Shown in pieces: positions 8,905-18,741 of a DNA stretch of 64,000 nucleotides. This stretch comes from Viridibacterium sediminicola. GTDB lineage: Bacteria; Pseudomonadota; Gammaproteobacteria; Burkholderiales; Rhodocyclaceae. The first letter of the stretch is position 1, and every line of letters begins with the position of its first letter. The notes under the pieces are model-generated. The model had not been told where the DNA came from. It did not search any database and was given only the letters and a program-made list of their open reading frames with translations. The stretch lies in contig NZ_JBDIVE010000007.1 of assembly GCF_039631295.1 (NCBI RefSeq), positions 175,937-239,936 on the forward strand, written 5' to 3'. A program made the position numbers and the translations under genes.

Positions 8905-8962
8905 CAGCTGCCGCCTTTCATCACAAATCGGGCTGTCGGGGCTTGCCCCGGCAGCGCCTCAG

Positions 8963-10231
8963 TCAAAGCAGGGTCTTTTTGAACAATTCGCGGAACACCG
9001 GGTAAATGTCGCCATAGTTTTCAATGCGTTGCATGGCGAAGTTGCTGTGCGTGCCGAGCAGTTTTTCGTACTCGCGCCACAGGTTCTGCGGCTCGCCCGG
9101 CGTGATCTCGATATAGGCGAGAAACTGTACGAAAGGCAGGATGGCGCTGGAGAGCAGCTCGCGGCAGCGCGGCGAATCGTTCTCCCAGTTGTCGCCGTCC
9201 GAGGCCTGGGCGCCGTAGATGTTCCACAGGCCTGAGGCGTAGCGCTCCTGGATGATGTCGCGCATCAGGTCCAGCGCGCTGGAGACCACTGTGCCGCCCG
9301 ATTCCCGTGAGTGGAAAAAATTCTCCTCGTCGACTTCTTTGGCGACCGTGTGGTGGCGGATGAAGACCACTTCGATCTGCTCGTAGGTGCGGGTGAGGAA
9401 CAGGTAGAGCAGCATGAAGAAGCGCTTGGCGGTGGCCTTCTTCTCCTCGTCCATCGAGCCGGAGACATCCATCAGGCAGAACATCACGGCCTGAGTCGAG
9501 GGCTGTGGTAGGCGGATGCGGTTGTTGTAACGCAGGTCGAAGGTGTCGAGGAAGGGAATGCGTTCAAGCTTGGCGCGCAAGCGCCCGGCTTCTTCCTTGA
9601 GCGCCAGGATGCGCTCCTCGTCACGCGGCGTGAGCGCTTCGAGTTCGGCGATCTCGGCATGCAGCTCGCGCAGCCGGGCGTTGTAGGGCGAGCCCAGCGC
9701 CAGCCGCCGCCCCAGCGCGCTGCGCATCGAGCGGACGAGGTTGAGATTGGCTGGCACGCCGTCGGCCGAAAAGCCCGCGCGCTGCGATTTGTATTCAGGA
9801 ATCTTGGCCAGCTGGGTTTTGACCAGGTTGGGCAGGGCCAGATCGTCGAAGAAAATGTCGAGAAACTCTTCGCGTGAGAGCTGGAACACGAAGTCGTCTT
9901 CCGAGGCGGCATCTTCGCTGGCGCCTGAGCCGCCCCCACCACCACCACCGCCACCTTGCGGGCGATTGACTTCATCGCCGCTGGAGAACTGGTCGTTGCC
10001 GGTGTGCACCTGATCCCAGACGCCGCCTTCGCCATGCTGGAAGTGCGGTTCCGACAGATCTTTGCTTGGGATCGAAACGCTCTCGCCCTTGTCCAGATCC
10101 TTGATCGAACGGCCATCGATGGCGTCAGCCACCGCCTTGCGAATCTGCCCCTTGAAGCGGCGCATGAAACGCTGGCGGTTGACCGCGCTTTTGTTCTTGC
10201 TGTCAAAACGTCTATCGACAATGCGAACCAT
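8963..10231 (-). CDS. yeaH: YeaH/YhbH family protein (DUF444)
   Basis: A 422-residue partner protein of the PrkA/YeaG kinase. I place the start at 10231 because MVRIVDRRFDSKNKSAVNRQ aligns with the known YeaH N-terminus; the frame extends 23 codons further upstream without family similarity. Visible: SIPSKDLSEPHFQHG, a long polyglycine run (about 91-100), LPNLVKTQLAKI, and a von Willebrand A-like metal site FCLMDVSGSMDE followed by GGTVVSSALDL. No clear Shine-Dalgarno precedes the chosen ATG, so translation may be coupled to prkA, 105 bp upstream. Confidence 0.92.
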   Translation of the reverse strand: MVRIVDRRFDSKNKSAVNRQRFMRRFKGQIRKAVADAIDGRSIKDLDKGESVSIPSKDLSEPHFQHGEGGVWDQVHTGNDQFSSGDEVNRPQGGGGGGGGGSGASEDAASEDDFVFQLSREEFLDIFFDDLALPNLVKTQLAKIPEYKSQRAGFSADGVPANLNLVRSMRSALGRRLALGSPYNARLRELHAEIAELEALTPRDEERILALKEEAGRLRAKLERIPFLDTFDLRYNNRIRLPQPSTQAVMFCLMDVSGSMDEEKKATAKRFFMLLYLFLTRTYEQIEVVFIRHHTVAKEVDEENFFHSRESGGTVVSSALDLMRDIIQERYASGLWNIYGAQASDGDNWENDSPRCRELLSSAILPFVQFLAYIEITPGEPQNLWREYEKLLGTHSNFAMQRIENYGDIYPVFRELFKKTLL

Positions 10232-10336
10232 GGTCTGGTGAGGTACGAGGCGAGCGCTTCTGGCTGTCTTGCAGGCGCTGATCCACCGCCAGCAAGACAC
10301 GCAGAGCCCTCGGCTCGCGCCTTTCTCCTCAAAAAA

Positions 10337-12259
10337 TCAAGACGATTTGCGCACGCGCAGGTACCAGTCGCACAACAGGCGCACCTGGTTCTCTGTATAG
10401 CCCTTGCTGATCATGCGATTGACAAAGTCCTGATGTTTTTTCTGCTCGTCGGCGCTGGCCTTGGGCGAGAAGGAGATCACCGGCAGCAGGTCCTCGGTGT
10501 TCGAGAACATCTTCTTCTCGATCACGGCGCGCAGCTTTTCGTACGAAGTCCAGCTCGGATTCTTGCCGTTGTTCTTGGCGCGGGCACGCAGCACGAAGTT
10601 CACCACCTCGTTGCGGAAGTCCTTGGGATTGCTGATGCCCGCGGGCTTCTCGATCTTCTCCAGCTCATCATTGAGCGAGGCGCGATCAAAGATCTCGCCG
10701 GTGTTGGGATCGCGGAATTCCTGATCCTGGATCCAGAAGTCGGCATAGGTCACGTAGCGGTCGAAGATGTTCTGGCCGTACTCCGAATACGATTCGAGGT
10801 AGGCGGTCTGGATCTCCTTGCCAATGAACTCGGCGTAGCGCGGCGACAGGTATTCCTTGATGAAGGCGGTGTACTTCTGGTCGATTTCGGGCGGGAACTG
10901 CTCCTGCTCGATTTGCTGTTCCAGCACGTACATCAGGTGCACCGGGTTGGCAGCCACCTCGCGATGGTCGAAATTGAACACCCGCGATAGCACCTTGAAC
11001 GCAAAGCGCGTGGACAGCCCGGTCATGCCTTCATCGACGCCGGCGTAGTCGCGGTACTCCTGGTAGCTCTTGGCCTTCGGGTCGGTGTCCTTGAGATTCT
11101 CGCCGTCGTAGACCCGCATCTTGCTGAAAATGCTGGAATTCTCGGGCTCTTTCATGCGCGAGAGCACGGCGAACTGGGCCAGCATCTTGAGCGTATCGGG
11201 CGCGCAGGGCGCTTCGGTCAGCGAGCTGTGCTGCAGCAGCTTCTCGTAGATTTTCACCTCGTCCGAGACGCGCATGCAGTAGGGCACCTTGACCGTGAAA
11301 ATGCGGTCGAGGAAGGCCTCGTTGTTCTTGTTGTTCTTGAACTGCTGCCATTCGGATTCGTTCGAGTGGGCGAGAATCACGCCGTCGAAGGGAATCGCGC
11401 CGAAGCCCTCGGTGCCCTTGTAGTTGCCTTCCTGGGTGGCGGTCAGCAGCGGGTGCAGCACCTTGATCGGCGCCTTGAACATTTCGACGAATTCAAGCAT
11501 GCCGCGATTGGCCAGGCACAGGCCGCCCGAATAGGAGTAGGCGTCAGGATCGTTTTGCGAGAACTGTTCAAGCATGCGGATATCGACCTTGCCGACCAGC
11601 GAGGAGATGTCCTGGTTGTTCTCGTCGCCGGGCTCGGTCTTGGCGACCGCAATCTGGCGCAGCGAAGAAGGGCGCAGCTTGACGACGCGGAACTTGGTCA
11701 CATCGCCATTGAATTCGTGCAGGCGTTTGACCGCCCAGGGCGACATGATGGTGTTGAGATAGCGCCGAGGAATGCCGTAGTCATCTTCGAAGATGCGTCC
11801 GTCTTCGGCCGGATCGAACAGGCCGAGCGGCGACTCATGCACCGGCGAGCCCTTGATTGCGTAGAACGGTAGCTTCTCGGCCAGCGATTTGAGCTTTTCG
11901 GCCAGCGAGCTTTTGCCGCCACCGACCGGGCCCAGCAGGTAGAGGATCTGCTTCTTCTCTTCGAGCCCCTGAGCAGCGTGGCGGAAGTAGGAGACGATGT
12001 CTTCGATCACCTCTTCCATGCCGTAGAACTCACGGAAGGCAGGGTAGATCTTGATCACCTTGTTGGAGAACAGGCGCGAGGCGCGTGGATCGAGGCGGGT
12101 GTCGAGCATTTCCGGCTCGCCGATCGCCATCAGGATGCGCTCGGCCGCCGTGGCGTAGGCGCTGCGATCGGTTTTGCAGATTTCGAGGTATTCCTGAAGC
12201 GAGAATTCCTCTTCCTTGTCCACTTCGAAACGGGCTTGATACGCACTGAAAATGCTCAT
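10337..12259 (-). CDS. prkA: PrkA family serine protein kinase (YeaG-like)
   Basis: A 640-residue AAA-plus-kinase protein that phosphorylates targets during starvation or stress. The start at 12259 (MSIFSAYQARFEVD) has a strong AGGAGG six bases upstream; the 14 codons further upstream are not part of the family. Features: an AAA domain with Walker A GPVGGGKSSLAEKL, then LANRGMLEFVEMFKAP and the characteristic GFGAIPFDGVILAHSNESEW, and a C-terminal kinase-like region. The length is close to that of E. coli YeaG. It is the first gene of the prkA-yeaH-spoVR set and is divergent from tig across 419 bp. Confidence 0.95.
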   Translation of the reverse strand: MSIFSAYQARFEVDKEEEFSLQEYLEICKTDRSAYATAAERILMAIGEPEMLDTRLDPRASRLFSNKVIKIYPAFREFYGMEEVIEDIVSYFRHAAQGLEEKKQILYLLGPVGGGKSSLAEKLKSLAEKLPFYAIKGSPVHESPLGLFDPAEDGRIFEDDYGIPRRYLNTIMSPWAVKRLHEFNGDVTKFRVVKLRPSSLRQIAVAKTEPGDENNQDISSLVGKVDIRMLEQFSQNDPDAYSYSGGLCLANRGMLEFVEMFKAPIKVLHPLLTATQEGNYKGTEGFGAIPFDGVILAHSNESEWQQFKNNKNNEAFLDRIFTVKVPYCMRVSDEVKIYEKLLQHSSLTEAPCAPDTLKMLAQFAVLSRMKEPENSSIFSKMRVYDGENLKDTDPKAKSYQEYRDYAGVDEGMTGLSTRFAFKVLSRVFNFDHREVAANPVHLMYVLEQQIEQEQFPPEIDQKYTAFIKEYLSPRYAEFIGKEIQTAYLESYSEYGQNIFDRYVTYADFWIQDQEFRDPNTGEIFDRASLNDELEKIEKPAGISNPKDFRNEVVNFVLRARAKNNGKNPSWTSYEKLRAVIEKKMFSNTEDLLPVISFSPKASADEQKKHQDFVNRMISKGYTENQVRLLCDWYLRVRKSS

Positions 12260-12678
12260 GCAACACCTCCTCGCTACGTGTAAAGCTGCGTAAACCAACA
12301 ACTCTGGACTCAGGCTAGCGCTGCCCGCGACAAAGCTTGTGCTCAGAGCGAACTGTATTTTGGCTTCTTATCCATCCTTGTCTGACTGCGGCGACGCACT
12401 AGAATTCCCTGCTGTATCGAGGTTCGGGGCGGGCTCGCGAGCGAAGCTGCTGCGTTCTGCGCACGCCTTGCATGATGCGAAAGCAGATGCATGTAACGTG
12501 CCAGTCGTGGGGCGGCAAAGCTCATTCGGAGCTTGTGGTAAAATCAGCTGACTTGTCTTTTAACAAATGCCGGGAAGGCAACCGTTGTTAGGCGGAAGCT
12601 GCCTGTGCTCTGAACCATGCCGGCGCGTCAAGCTCTCGATGCAGCGCACCGGCCCACACTTGATCAAGGAAATTCCTG
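12260..12678. other. Divergent control region between prkA and tig
   Basis: 419 bp with no convincing gene. It must carry both promoters. A TAAAAT box near 12538-12543 (GTGGTAAAATC) is a plausible -10 for tig, but no good -35 precedes it. I see no clear sigma-54 or sigma-S signature for prkA and no hairpin of note. Confidence 0.5.
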
Positions 12679-13989
12679 ATGCAAACGAATGAAGTCACGC
12701 TGGGCGCGCTGGAGCGCCGTATTGACATGGCAGTCTCGCAGGCCGATATCGAACGTGACGTGGGCGCACGCCTGAAGAACATGGCGCGCACCGTGAAGAT
12801 GGCGGGTTTCCGCCCCGGCAAGGTGCCGCTGAAGATCGTCGAACAAACCTATGGCCCGCAAGTGCGTTCCGAAGTGCTCGGTGACGCTGTTGAGCGCAGC
12901 TTTGGCGAGAAGGTGCGCGAACAGAATCTGCGCGTTGCCGGCTACCCGCGCATCGAGCCGAAGGCCGATTCAGCTGAAGGCCAGATCGAATTCAGCGCAA
13001 CCTTCGAAGTCTATCCGGAAGTCGTCGTTGGCGACCTGAGCGACAACACGGTCGAGCGCCCGACGCTGAGCATTGGCGATGCCGAAGTCGACAAGACGCT
13101 GGACGTGCTGCGCAAGCAACGCACGACCTACGAAGTGGCTGCTCGTGCCTCGCAAGAACTTGATCGCGTGGTGATCGATTTCACTGGCCGCAAGGATGGT
13201 GAAGTGTTCGAAGGTGGTCAGGCGACGGACTTCCCGGTGGTGGTTGGCGGCGGTCAGATGCTGCCGGCATTCGATGCGCAACTGCATGGCGTTTCGGCCG
13301 GTGACAGCAAGACCTTCGACCTGACTTTCCCCGAGGATTACCACGCACAGAATCTGGCTGGCCAGACCGTGCAATTCGAAATCCTTGTCAAGCAGGTCGA
13401 AGCAGCCAAGTTGCCCGAGCTCGATGCCGAATTCGCGCGCTCGCTGGGCGTGGCCGATGGCGATGTCGACAAGATGCGCGCCGAGATCCGCAACAACCTC
13501 GAACGCGAAGTGAAGCGTCGTATCCGCAATGCAGTGCGTGGCAACGTTTTTGAAGTGCTCGACCGCGTGGTGCAGCTGGATGTGCCCAAGGCCTTGATCG
13601 AATCGGAATCGGCACGCATGGCCGAAGAGGCCAAGCAAGACCTGGCACGTCGCGGCATGGACCCGAAAAATGTGCCGGTCGAGCCGGCATGGTTTGTCGA
13701 GCAGGCAACGCGTCGCGTGAAGATCAGCCTGATCGTCTCCGACATCGTCGCCAAGAACAAGCTGAACGCAACGCCTGACCAGGTGCGTCGTCAAGTCGAG
13801 GAGCTGGCGCAGAGCTACGAAAATCCGCAAGAGCTGATCAAGTGGTACTACGCCAATCCGGAACGTCTGTCGAACATCGAAGATCTGGCCGTCGAAGACA
13901 ATGTCGTCGAATGGCTGAGCACGCAACTGAAAGTCGTCGACAAGGCCGTATCGTTTGATGAACTGATGAACAATCAGCAAACGGCTTGA
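12679..13989 (+). CDS. tig: Trigger factor, ribosome-associated chaperone
   Basis: A peptidyl-prolyl isomerase and chaperone that docks at the ribosome exit tunnel. In its 436 residues the N-terminal ribosome-binding domain carries GFRPGKVP (signature loop, about 44-51). The FKBP-type PPIase domain follows (VVIDFTGRKDGEVFEGG..FPVVVGGGQMLPAFDAQLHG). The C-terminal helical arms end at QLKVVDKAVSFDELMN. AAGGAAA lies upstream of the ATG. It heads the conserved cluster tig-clpP-clpX-lon, linking nascent-chain folding to ATP-dependent proteolysis. The gap to clpP is 59 bp. Confidence 0.97.
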   Translation: MQTNEVTLGALERRIDMAVSQADIERDVGARLKNMARTVKMAGFRPGKVPLKIVEQTYGPQVRSEVLGDAVERSFGEKVREQNLRVAGYPRIEPKADSAEGQIEFSATFEVYPEVVVGDLSDNTVERPTLSIGDAEVDKTLDVLRKQRTTYEVAARASQELDRVVIDFTGRKDGEVFEGGQATDFPVVVGGGQMLPAFDAQLHGVSAGDSKTFDLTFPEDYHAQNLAGQTVQFEILVKQVEAAKLPELDAEFARSLGVADGDVDKMRAEIRNNLEREVKRRIRNAVRGNVFEVLDRVVQLDVPKALIESESARMAEEAKQDLARRGMDPKNVPVEPAWFVEQATRRVKISLIVSDIVAKNKLNATPDQVRRQVEELAQSYENPQELIKWYYANPERLSNIEDLAVEDNVVEWLSTQLKVVDKAVSFDELMNNQQTA

Positions 13990-14048
13990 TCCTTGCTTGA
14001 CCCGGTGTAATGAAGCAGTAATTGTCGCGTTTGAAGGGGTAGCGAGTA

Positions 14049-14699
14049 ATGACACAATTTGGATCAAGCATGCAATCTGGTCAGGAGTGGGATCCGGTGG
14101 GTCTCGGTCTGGTACCGATGGTGGTGGAACAAAGCGGGCGTGGCGAGCGCGCCTACGACATCTACTCGCGCCTCTTGAAGGAGCGGGTGATCTTCCTGGT
14201 CGGTCCCGTCAATGACGTCACGGCCAATCTGGTCGTGGCGCAGCTGCTGTTCCTGGAGTCCGAGAATCCCGACAAGGACATCTACTTCTACATCAATTCG
14301 CCGGGTGGCTCGGTCAGCGCCGGTATGGCGATTTATGACACGATGAAGTTCATCAAGCCCGATGTCAGCACGCTGTGCATCGGGCAAGCTGCCAGCATGG
14401 GTGCATTCCTGCTGTCGGCCGGCACCAAGGGCAAGCGTTATTGCCTGCCCAATTCGCGCGTCATGATCCACCAGCCTCTCGGTGGCTTCCAGGGTCAGGC
14501 GTCCGACATCGAGATCCATGCGCGCGAGATCCTCTATCTGCGCAGCCGTCTCAATGAAATGCTTGCCGAACATACCGGCAAGCCGATCGAGAGCATCGAG
14601 CGCGATACCGATCGTGACAACTTCCTGTCGGCAACGGCCGCGCTGGAATATGGTCTGATTGACAAGGTGCTCACCAGCCGTAGCGAAGCCACGGCTTGA
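14049..14699 (+). CDS. clpP: ATP-dependent Clp protease proteolytic subunit
   Basis: A serine protease forming the tetradecameric barrel that degrades substrates fed by ClpX or ClpA. The catalytic triad is complete and spaced as in E. coli: S116 in GQAASMGA, H141 in MIHQPLGG and D190. The oxyanion-loop region INSPGGSVSAG is intact. It has 216 residues with a short N-terminal extension, presumably removed by self-processing. clpX starts 28 bp downstream, in the usual operon order. Confidence 0.98.
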   Translation: MTQFGSSMQSGQEWDPVGLGLVPMVVEQSGRGERAYDIYSRLLKERVIFLVGPVNDVTANLVVAQLLFLESENPDKDIYFYINSPGGSVSAGMAIYDTMKFIKPDVSTLCIGQAASMGAFLLSAGTKGKRYCLPNSRVMIHQPLGGFQGQASDIEIHAREILYLRSRLNEMLAEHTGKPIESIERDTDRDNFLSATAALEYGLIDKVLTSRSEATA

Positions 14700-14727
14700 A
14701 GCACAAGGCGAAATAAAGGGAGCGGAG

Positions 14728-15996
14728 ATGACAGACAAAAAGTCTGGCGGTAACGAAAAACTGCTTTATTGCTCCTTCTGCGGCAAGAGCCAACACGAAG
14801 TCCGCAAACTGATTGCCGGTCCTTCGGTATTCATCTGCGATGAATGCATCGAATTGTGCAATGACATCATTCGCGATGAAATCGGTGGCGAGGCGGGCGC
14901 GCGTCTGGACAAAAGCGATTTGCCTTCCCCGAAGGAAATTGGCGAAATCCTTGATCAGTACGTGATTGGCCAGAGCAGCGCCAAACGCAGCCTGTCGGTG
15001 GCGGTGTACAACCACTACAAGCGTCTGCGTCATCTGTCCAAGACCGACGAAGTCGAACTGGCCAAGAGCAACATCTTGATGATCGGGCCGACGGGTTCGG
15101 GCAAGACCTTGCTTGCACAAACCTTGGCGCGCCTGCTCAACGTTCCCTTCGTGATGGCTGATGCGACGACGCTGACCGAAGCCGGTTACGTCGGTGAGGA
15201 CGTCGAGAACATCATCCAGAAGCTCTTGCAGAAGTGCGACTACGATGTCGAGCGGGCTCAGCAGGGCATCGTCTACATTGATGAAATCGACAAGATTTCG
15301 CGCAAGTCCGACAACCCCTCGATCACGCGTGACGTCTCGGGTGAGGGCGTGCAGCAAGCACTGCTCAAGCTGATCGAAGGTACGGTCGCCGCGGTGCCGC
15401 CGCAAGGTGGTCGCAAGCATCCGAATCAGGACTTCGTGCAAGTCGATACGACCAATATCCTGTTCATCTGCGGCGGCGCTTTTGATGGTCTGGACAAGGT
15501 CATTCGCAATCGTACCGAGCAGGTCGGGATTGGTTTCGGCGCAGAAGTGAAGAGTCGTGCTGCCGGCAGCGTGGCGGATGCGCTGCGTCAGGTGGAGCCC
15601 GAAGATCTCATCAAGTACGGTTTGATCCCTGAGTTCATCGGTCGTCTGCCGGTGGTGGCAACGCTGCACGAGCTGACCGAGGACGCGCTGATTCAGATTC
15701 TTGTCGAACCGAAGAATGCGCTGGTCAAGCAATACCAGAAACTCTTCGCGATGGAAGGTGTCGAACTCGAAGTGCGTCAGGCTGCCCTGCATTCGATTGC
15801 CCGCAAGGCGATCAAACGCAAGACTGGCGCGCGTGGTCTGCGTTCCATCATCGAAGCGGCATTGCTCGACATCATGTACGAGCTGCCTGGTATGGAAGGT
15901 GTTTCAAAAGTCGTGATTGAAGAAAGCGTGATTGAAGCCGGCGCTCAGCCGCTACTCATTTACGCAGATCAGCCTAAGGTGTCTGGTTCGAACTGA
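14728..15996 (+). CDS. clpX: ATP-dependent Clp protease ATP-binding subunit ClpX
   Basis: An AAA+ unfoldase that delivers substrates to ClpP. I start at 14728 (MTDKKSGGNEK), with AAAGGGAGCGGAG just upstream; the open frame extends further 5' but overlaps clpP. In the 422 residues: a C4 zinc-binding domain (CSFCGK..FICDECIELC), Walker A GPTGSGKT, Walker B YIDEIDKI, the IGF loop (VGIGFGAEV) that contacts ClpP, and sensor-2 GARGLR. All key elements are intact. Confidence 0.98.
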   Translation: MTDKKSGGNEKLLYCSFCGKSQHEVRKLIAGPSVFICDECIELCNDIIRDEIGGEAGARLDKSDLPSPKEIGEILDQYVIGQSSAKRSLSVAVYNHYKRLRHLSKTDEVELAKSNILMIGPTGSGKTLLAQTLARLLNVPFVMADATTLTEAGYVGEDVENIIQKLLQKCDYDVERAQQGIVYIDEIDKISRKSDNPSITRDVSGEGVQQALLKLIEGTVAAVPPQGGRKHPNQDFVQVDTTNILFICGGAFDGLDKVIRNRTEQVGIGFGAEVKSRAAGSVADALRQVEPEDLIKYGLIPEFIGRLPVVATLHELTEDALIQILVEPKNALVKQYQKLFAMEGVELEVRQAALHSIARKAIKRKTGARGLRSIIEAALLDIMYELPGMEGVSKVVIEESVIEAGAQPLLIYADQPKVSGSN

Positions 15997-16075
15997 GGCC
16001 AGGGTGGTTTCGTCCAAGGCTTGAAAAGCCGAGGACGAGCCACATATTCTCAGGGAGCTCTTAAAAGGAACAATC

Positions 16076-18496
16076 ATGTCCAGCAAGCCCGAACTCCCTC
16101 CCGAAGTGATTGAACTGCCGCTGTTGCCGTTGCGTGACGTGGTAGTCTTTCCACACATGGTGATTCCCCTGTTTGTCGGGCGTCCCAAATCCATCAAGGC
16201 GCTCGAGTCCTCGATGGAATCCGGCAAGAGCATCCTGCTCGTTGCCCAGAAATCAGCCGCCAAGGATGAGCCTTCGACCGATGATCTCTACGACATCGGT
16301 TGTATCGCCAACATCCTGCAGATGCTCAAGCTGCCCGACGGTACCGTCAAGGTTCTGGTCGAAGGCACGCAACGCGCACGTATCGAAGACGTAGACGATC
16401 TGCGCAATGTCTTCATGGCGCGTGTGCGCCCGATGCCCAGCGGCGAGACGACGAACCACGAGATCGAAGCGATGCGTCGCGCGATCATCAGCCAGTTCGA
16501 TCAGTACGTGAAGCTCAACAAGAAGATTCCGCCCGAGATCCTGACCTCGCTGGCCGGTATCGATGAAGCCGGCCGCCTGGCTGACACCATCGCCGCACAT
16601 CTGCCGCTCAAGCTTGAACAGAAGCAGATGGTGCTCGAGCTGCTGGATATTGCGCAGCGTCTGGAACGTCTGCTGGCTCAGCTGGAAACCGAGCTGGACA
16701 TCCTGCAGGTTGAAAAGCGCATCCGTGGTCGCGTTAAGCGCCAGATGGAGAAGAGCCAGCGCGAGTACTACCTCAACGAACAGGTCAAGGCGATCCAGAA
16801 AGAACTCGGCGAGGGTGAAGATGGTGCCGATCTGGAAGAGTATGACAAAAAGATCAAGACGGCCGGCCTCTCCAAGGAAGCCATGGCCAAGGCACTGGCG
16901 GAGCTCAAGAAGCTCAAGCTGATGTCGCCGATGTCGGCTGAAGCGACGGTGGTCCGTAATTTCATCGAGACCCTGACCGGCCTGCCCTGGAAGAAGAAGT
17001 CGCGCATCAGCAAGGATCTGGGCGAAGCCCAGAAGGTGCTCGACAAGGACCATTTCGGCCTCGACAAGGTCAAGGAACGCATCCTTGAGTATCTTGCCGT
17101 GCAACAACGCGTCGACAAGCTCAAGGCGCCTATCCTCTGCCTCGTCGGACCTCCGGGCGTGGGCAAGACCTCGCTGGGTCAGTCCATCGCCAAAGCGACC
17201 AATCGCAAGTTCGTGCGCATGTCGCTCGGCGGCGTGCGTGACGAGGCTGAGATTCGTGGCCACCGCCGTACCTACATCGGTTCGATGCCGGGCAAGATCC
17301 TGCAGAACATGACCAAGGTCGGCGTGCGCAATCCGCTCTTCCTGCTCGACGAAGTCGACAAGATGGGCCAGGATTTCCGTGGCGACCCGAGCTCGGCCCT
17401 GCTCGAGGTGCTGGACCCCGAACAGAACTCGACCTTTGTCGACCACTACGTTGAAGTCGAATATGACCTCTCCGAAGTGATGTTCGTGGCAACTGCCAAT
17501 TCGCTGAACATTCCCGGTCCGCTGCTGGACCGGATGGAAATCATCCGTCTCTCCGGTTACACCGAAGAGGAGAAGGTCGGCATTGCGCAGCGCTACCTGC
17601 TGCCCAAGCAACTCAAGAACAATGGTGTCAAGCTCGAAGAGCTGACCGTCACCGAAGACGCTTTGCGCGACATCATCCGCTACTACACCCGTGAAGCCGG
17701 TGTGCGTAGCCTGGAGCGCGAGGTGTCCAAGCTGTGCCGCAAGGTGGTCAAGTCGCTGGTGATGAAGAAGCGCAGCAGCAAGATCATCATCAATGCCAAG
17801 AACCTCGACAAGTTCCTCGGTGTGCGTCGCTACAGCTTCGGCGTGGCGGAGAAGCAGAATCAGGTTGGTCAGGTCACTGGTCTGGCGTGGACCGAGGTGG
17901 GCGGCGAGCTGCTGACCATCGAAGCGGTGGTCCTGCCGGGTAAAGGCAAGATCATGACCACCGGCAAGCTCGGTGAGGTGATGCAGGAGTCCATCCAGGC
18001 CGCGCTGTCGGTGGTGCGCAAGCGCTCGCGTCAGCTGGGTATCGAAGAGGACTTCTACCAGAAGAGCGACATCCACATCCACTTGCCGGAAGGTGCGACG
18101 CCGAAGGACGGCCCGTCCGCAGGGATCGCCATCGCAACTTCGCTGGTGTCGGTGCTCACCGGTATTCCGGTCTGCGCCGATGTCGCCATGACGGGTGAAA
18201 TCACCCTGCGTGGCGAGGTGTTGCCGATCGGCGGTTTGAAGGAAAAACTGCTGGCGGCAGTGCGTGGGGGTATCAAGCGTGCCTTGATTCCGCATGAGAA
18301 CGTCAAGGACCTCACCGAGCTGCCTCCTGGTGTCAAGGACAAGATCGAGATCATTCCGGTTCGTTGGATCGATCAGGTGCTTGAACTCGCGCTGGAGCGT
18401 GCGCCAGTGGCCTTGCCGGAGCCTGTGGTGCCCGCGGTCGCAGAAGTTGCGGCGACCACTGACCCCGCGCCGGCAACGGGTGTGGTGACGCATTGA
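16076..18496 (+). CDS. lon: ATP-dependent protease Lon
   Basis: A soluble AAA+ serine protease that removes misfolded proteins and short-lived regulators. Its 806 residues hold an N-terminal LAN substrate domain (ELPLLPLRDVVVFPHMVIPL), a coiled-coil linker, Walker A GPPGVGKTSLG, Walker B FLLDEVDK, and a C-terminal protease domain with the Ser-Lys dyad in PKDGPSAGIA and GGLKEKLLAA. AAGGAA precedes the ATG. The last 25 residues or so are a Pro/Ala/Val-rich tail of no recognised function. A strong terminator follows. Confidence 0.98.
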   Translation: MSSKPELPPEVIELPLLPLRDVVVFPHMVIPLFVGRPKSIKALESSMESGKSILLVAQKSAAKDEPSTDDLYDIGCIANILQMLKLPDGTVKVLVEGTQRARIEDVDDLRNVFMARVRPMPSGETTNHEIEAMRRAIISQFDQYVKLNKKIPPEILTSLAGIDEAGRLADTIAAHLPLKLEQKQMVLELLDIAQRLERLLAQLETELDILQVEKRIRGRVKRQMEKSQREYYLNEQVKAIQKELGEGEDGADLEEYDKKIKTAGLSKEAMAKALAELKKLKLMSPMSAEATVVRNFIETLTGLPWKKKSRISKDLGEAQKVLDKDHFGLDKVKERILEYLAVQQRVDKLKAPILCLVGPPGVGKTSLGQSIAKATNRKFVRMSLGGVRDEAEIRGHRRTYIGSMPGKILQNMTKVGVRNPLFLLDEVDKMGQDFRGDPSSALLEVLDPEQNSTFVDHYVEVEYDLSEVMFVATANSLNIPGPLLDRMEIIRLSGYTEEEKVGIAQRYLLPKQLKNNGVKLEELTVTEDALRDIIRYYTREAGVRSLEREVSKLCRKVVKSLVMKKRSSKIIINAKNLDKFLGVRRYSFGVAEKQNQVGQVTGLAWTEVGGELLTIEAVVLPGKGKIMTTGKLGEVMQESIQAALSVVRKRSRQLGIEEDFYQKSDIHIHLPEGATPKDGPSAGIAIATSLVSVLTGIPVCADVAMTGEITLRGEVLPIGGLKEKLLAAVRGGIKRALIPHENVKDLTELPPGVKDKIEIIPVRWIDQVLELALERAPVALPEPVVPAVAEVAATTDPAPATGVVTH

Positions 18497-18521
18497 CGGA
18501 CATTGTTTGATGCATCACCCG

Positions 18522-18552
18522 AAAAGGCGCACCGCAAAGTGCGCCTTTTTTT
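18522..18552 (+). terminator. Terminator after lon
   Basis: Stem AAAAGGCGCAC / GTGCGCCTTTT with loop CGCAAA and a run of seven Ts. It closes the proteostasis cluster before the hupB promoter. Confidence 0.93.
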
Positions 18553-18604
18553 GTGAGACTTGCATCACTCGTCTGCTATAGCGCATCATTCGCTGCAAAG
18601 CGGC

Positions 18605-18634
18605 TTGACACAAGGTTTTGCGGCTTGTTATAAG
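18605..18634 (+). promoter_or_regulatory. Sigma-70 promoter of hupB
   Basis: A perfect -35 TTGACA (18605-18610), an 18-bp spacer and TATAAG (18629-18634), followed by about 100 bases of leader to the hupB start. It is the clearest vegetative promoter in the window. Confidence 0.75.
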
Positions 18635-18741
18635 ATTTCCCGCTGACTGAAGAATGAACGTTACAAAGCAGTTCCGCTAAGTAACGAAATGCGAGTACGG
18701 CTCTGTCCGTTGAAGTATTGACAACACTTGAGGGGGTTTAC

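Noticed and set aside
16253..18493. A 746-codon minus-strand frame opposite lon
   Set aside because: Shadow of lon, which has all Lon motifs on the plus strand.
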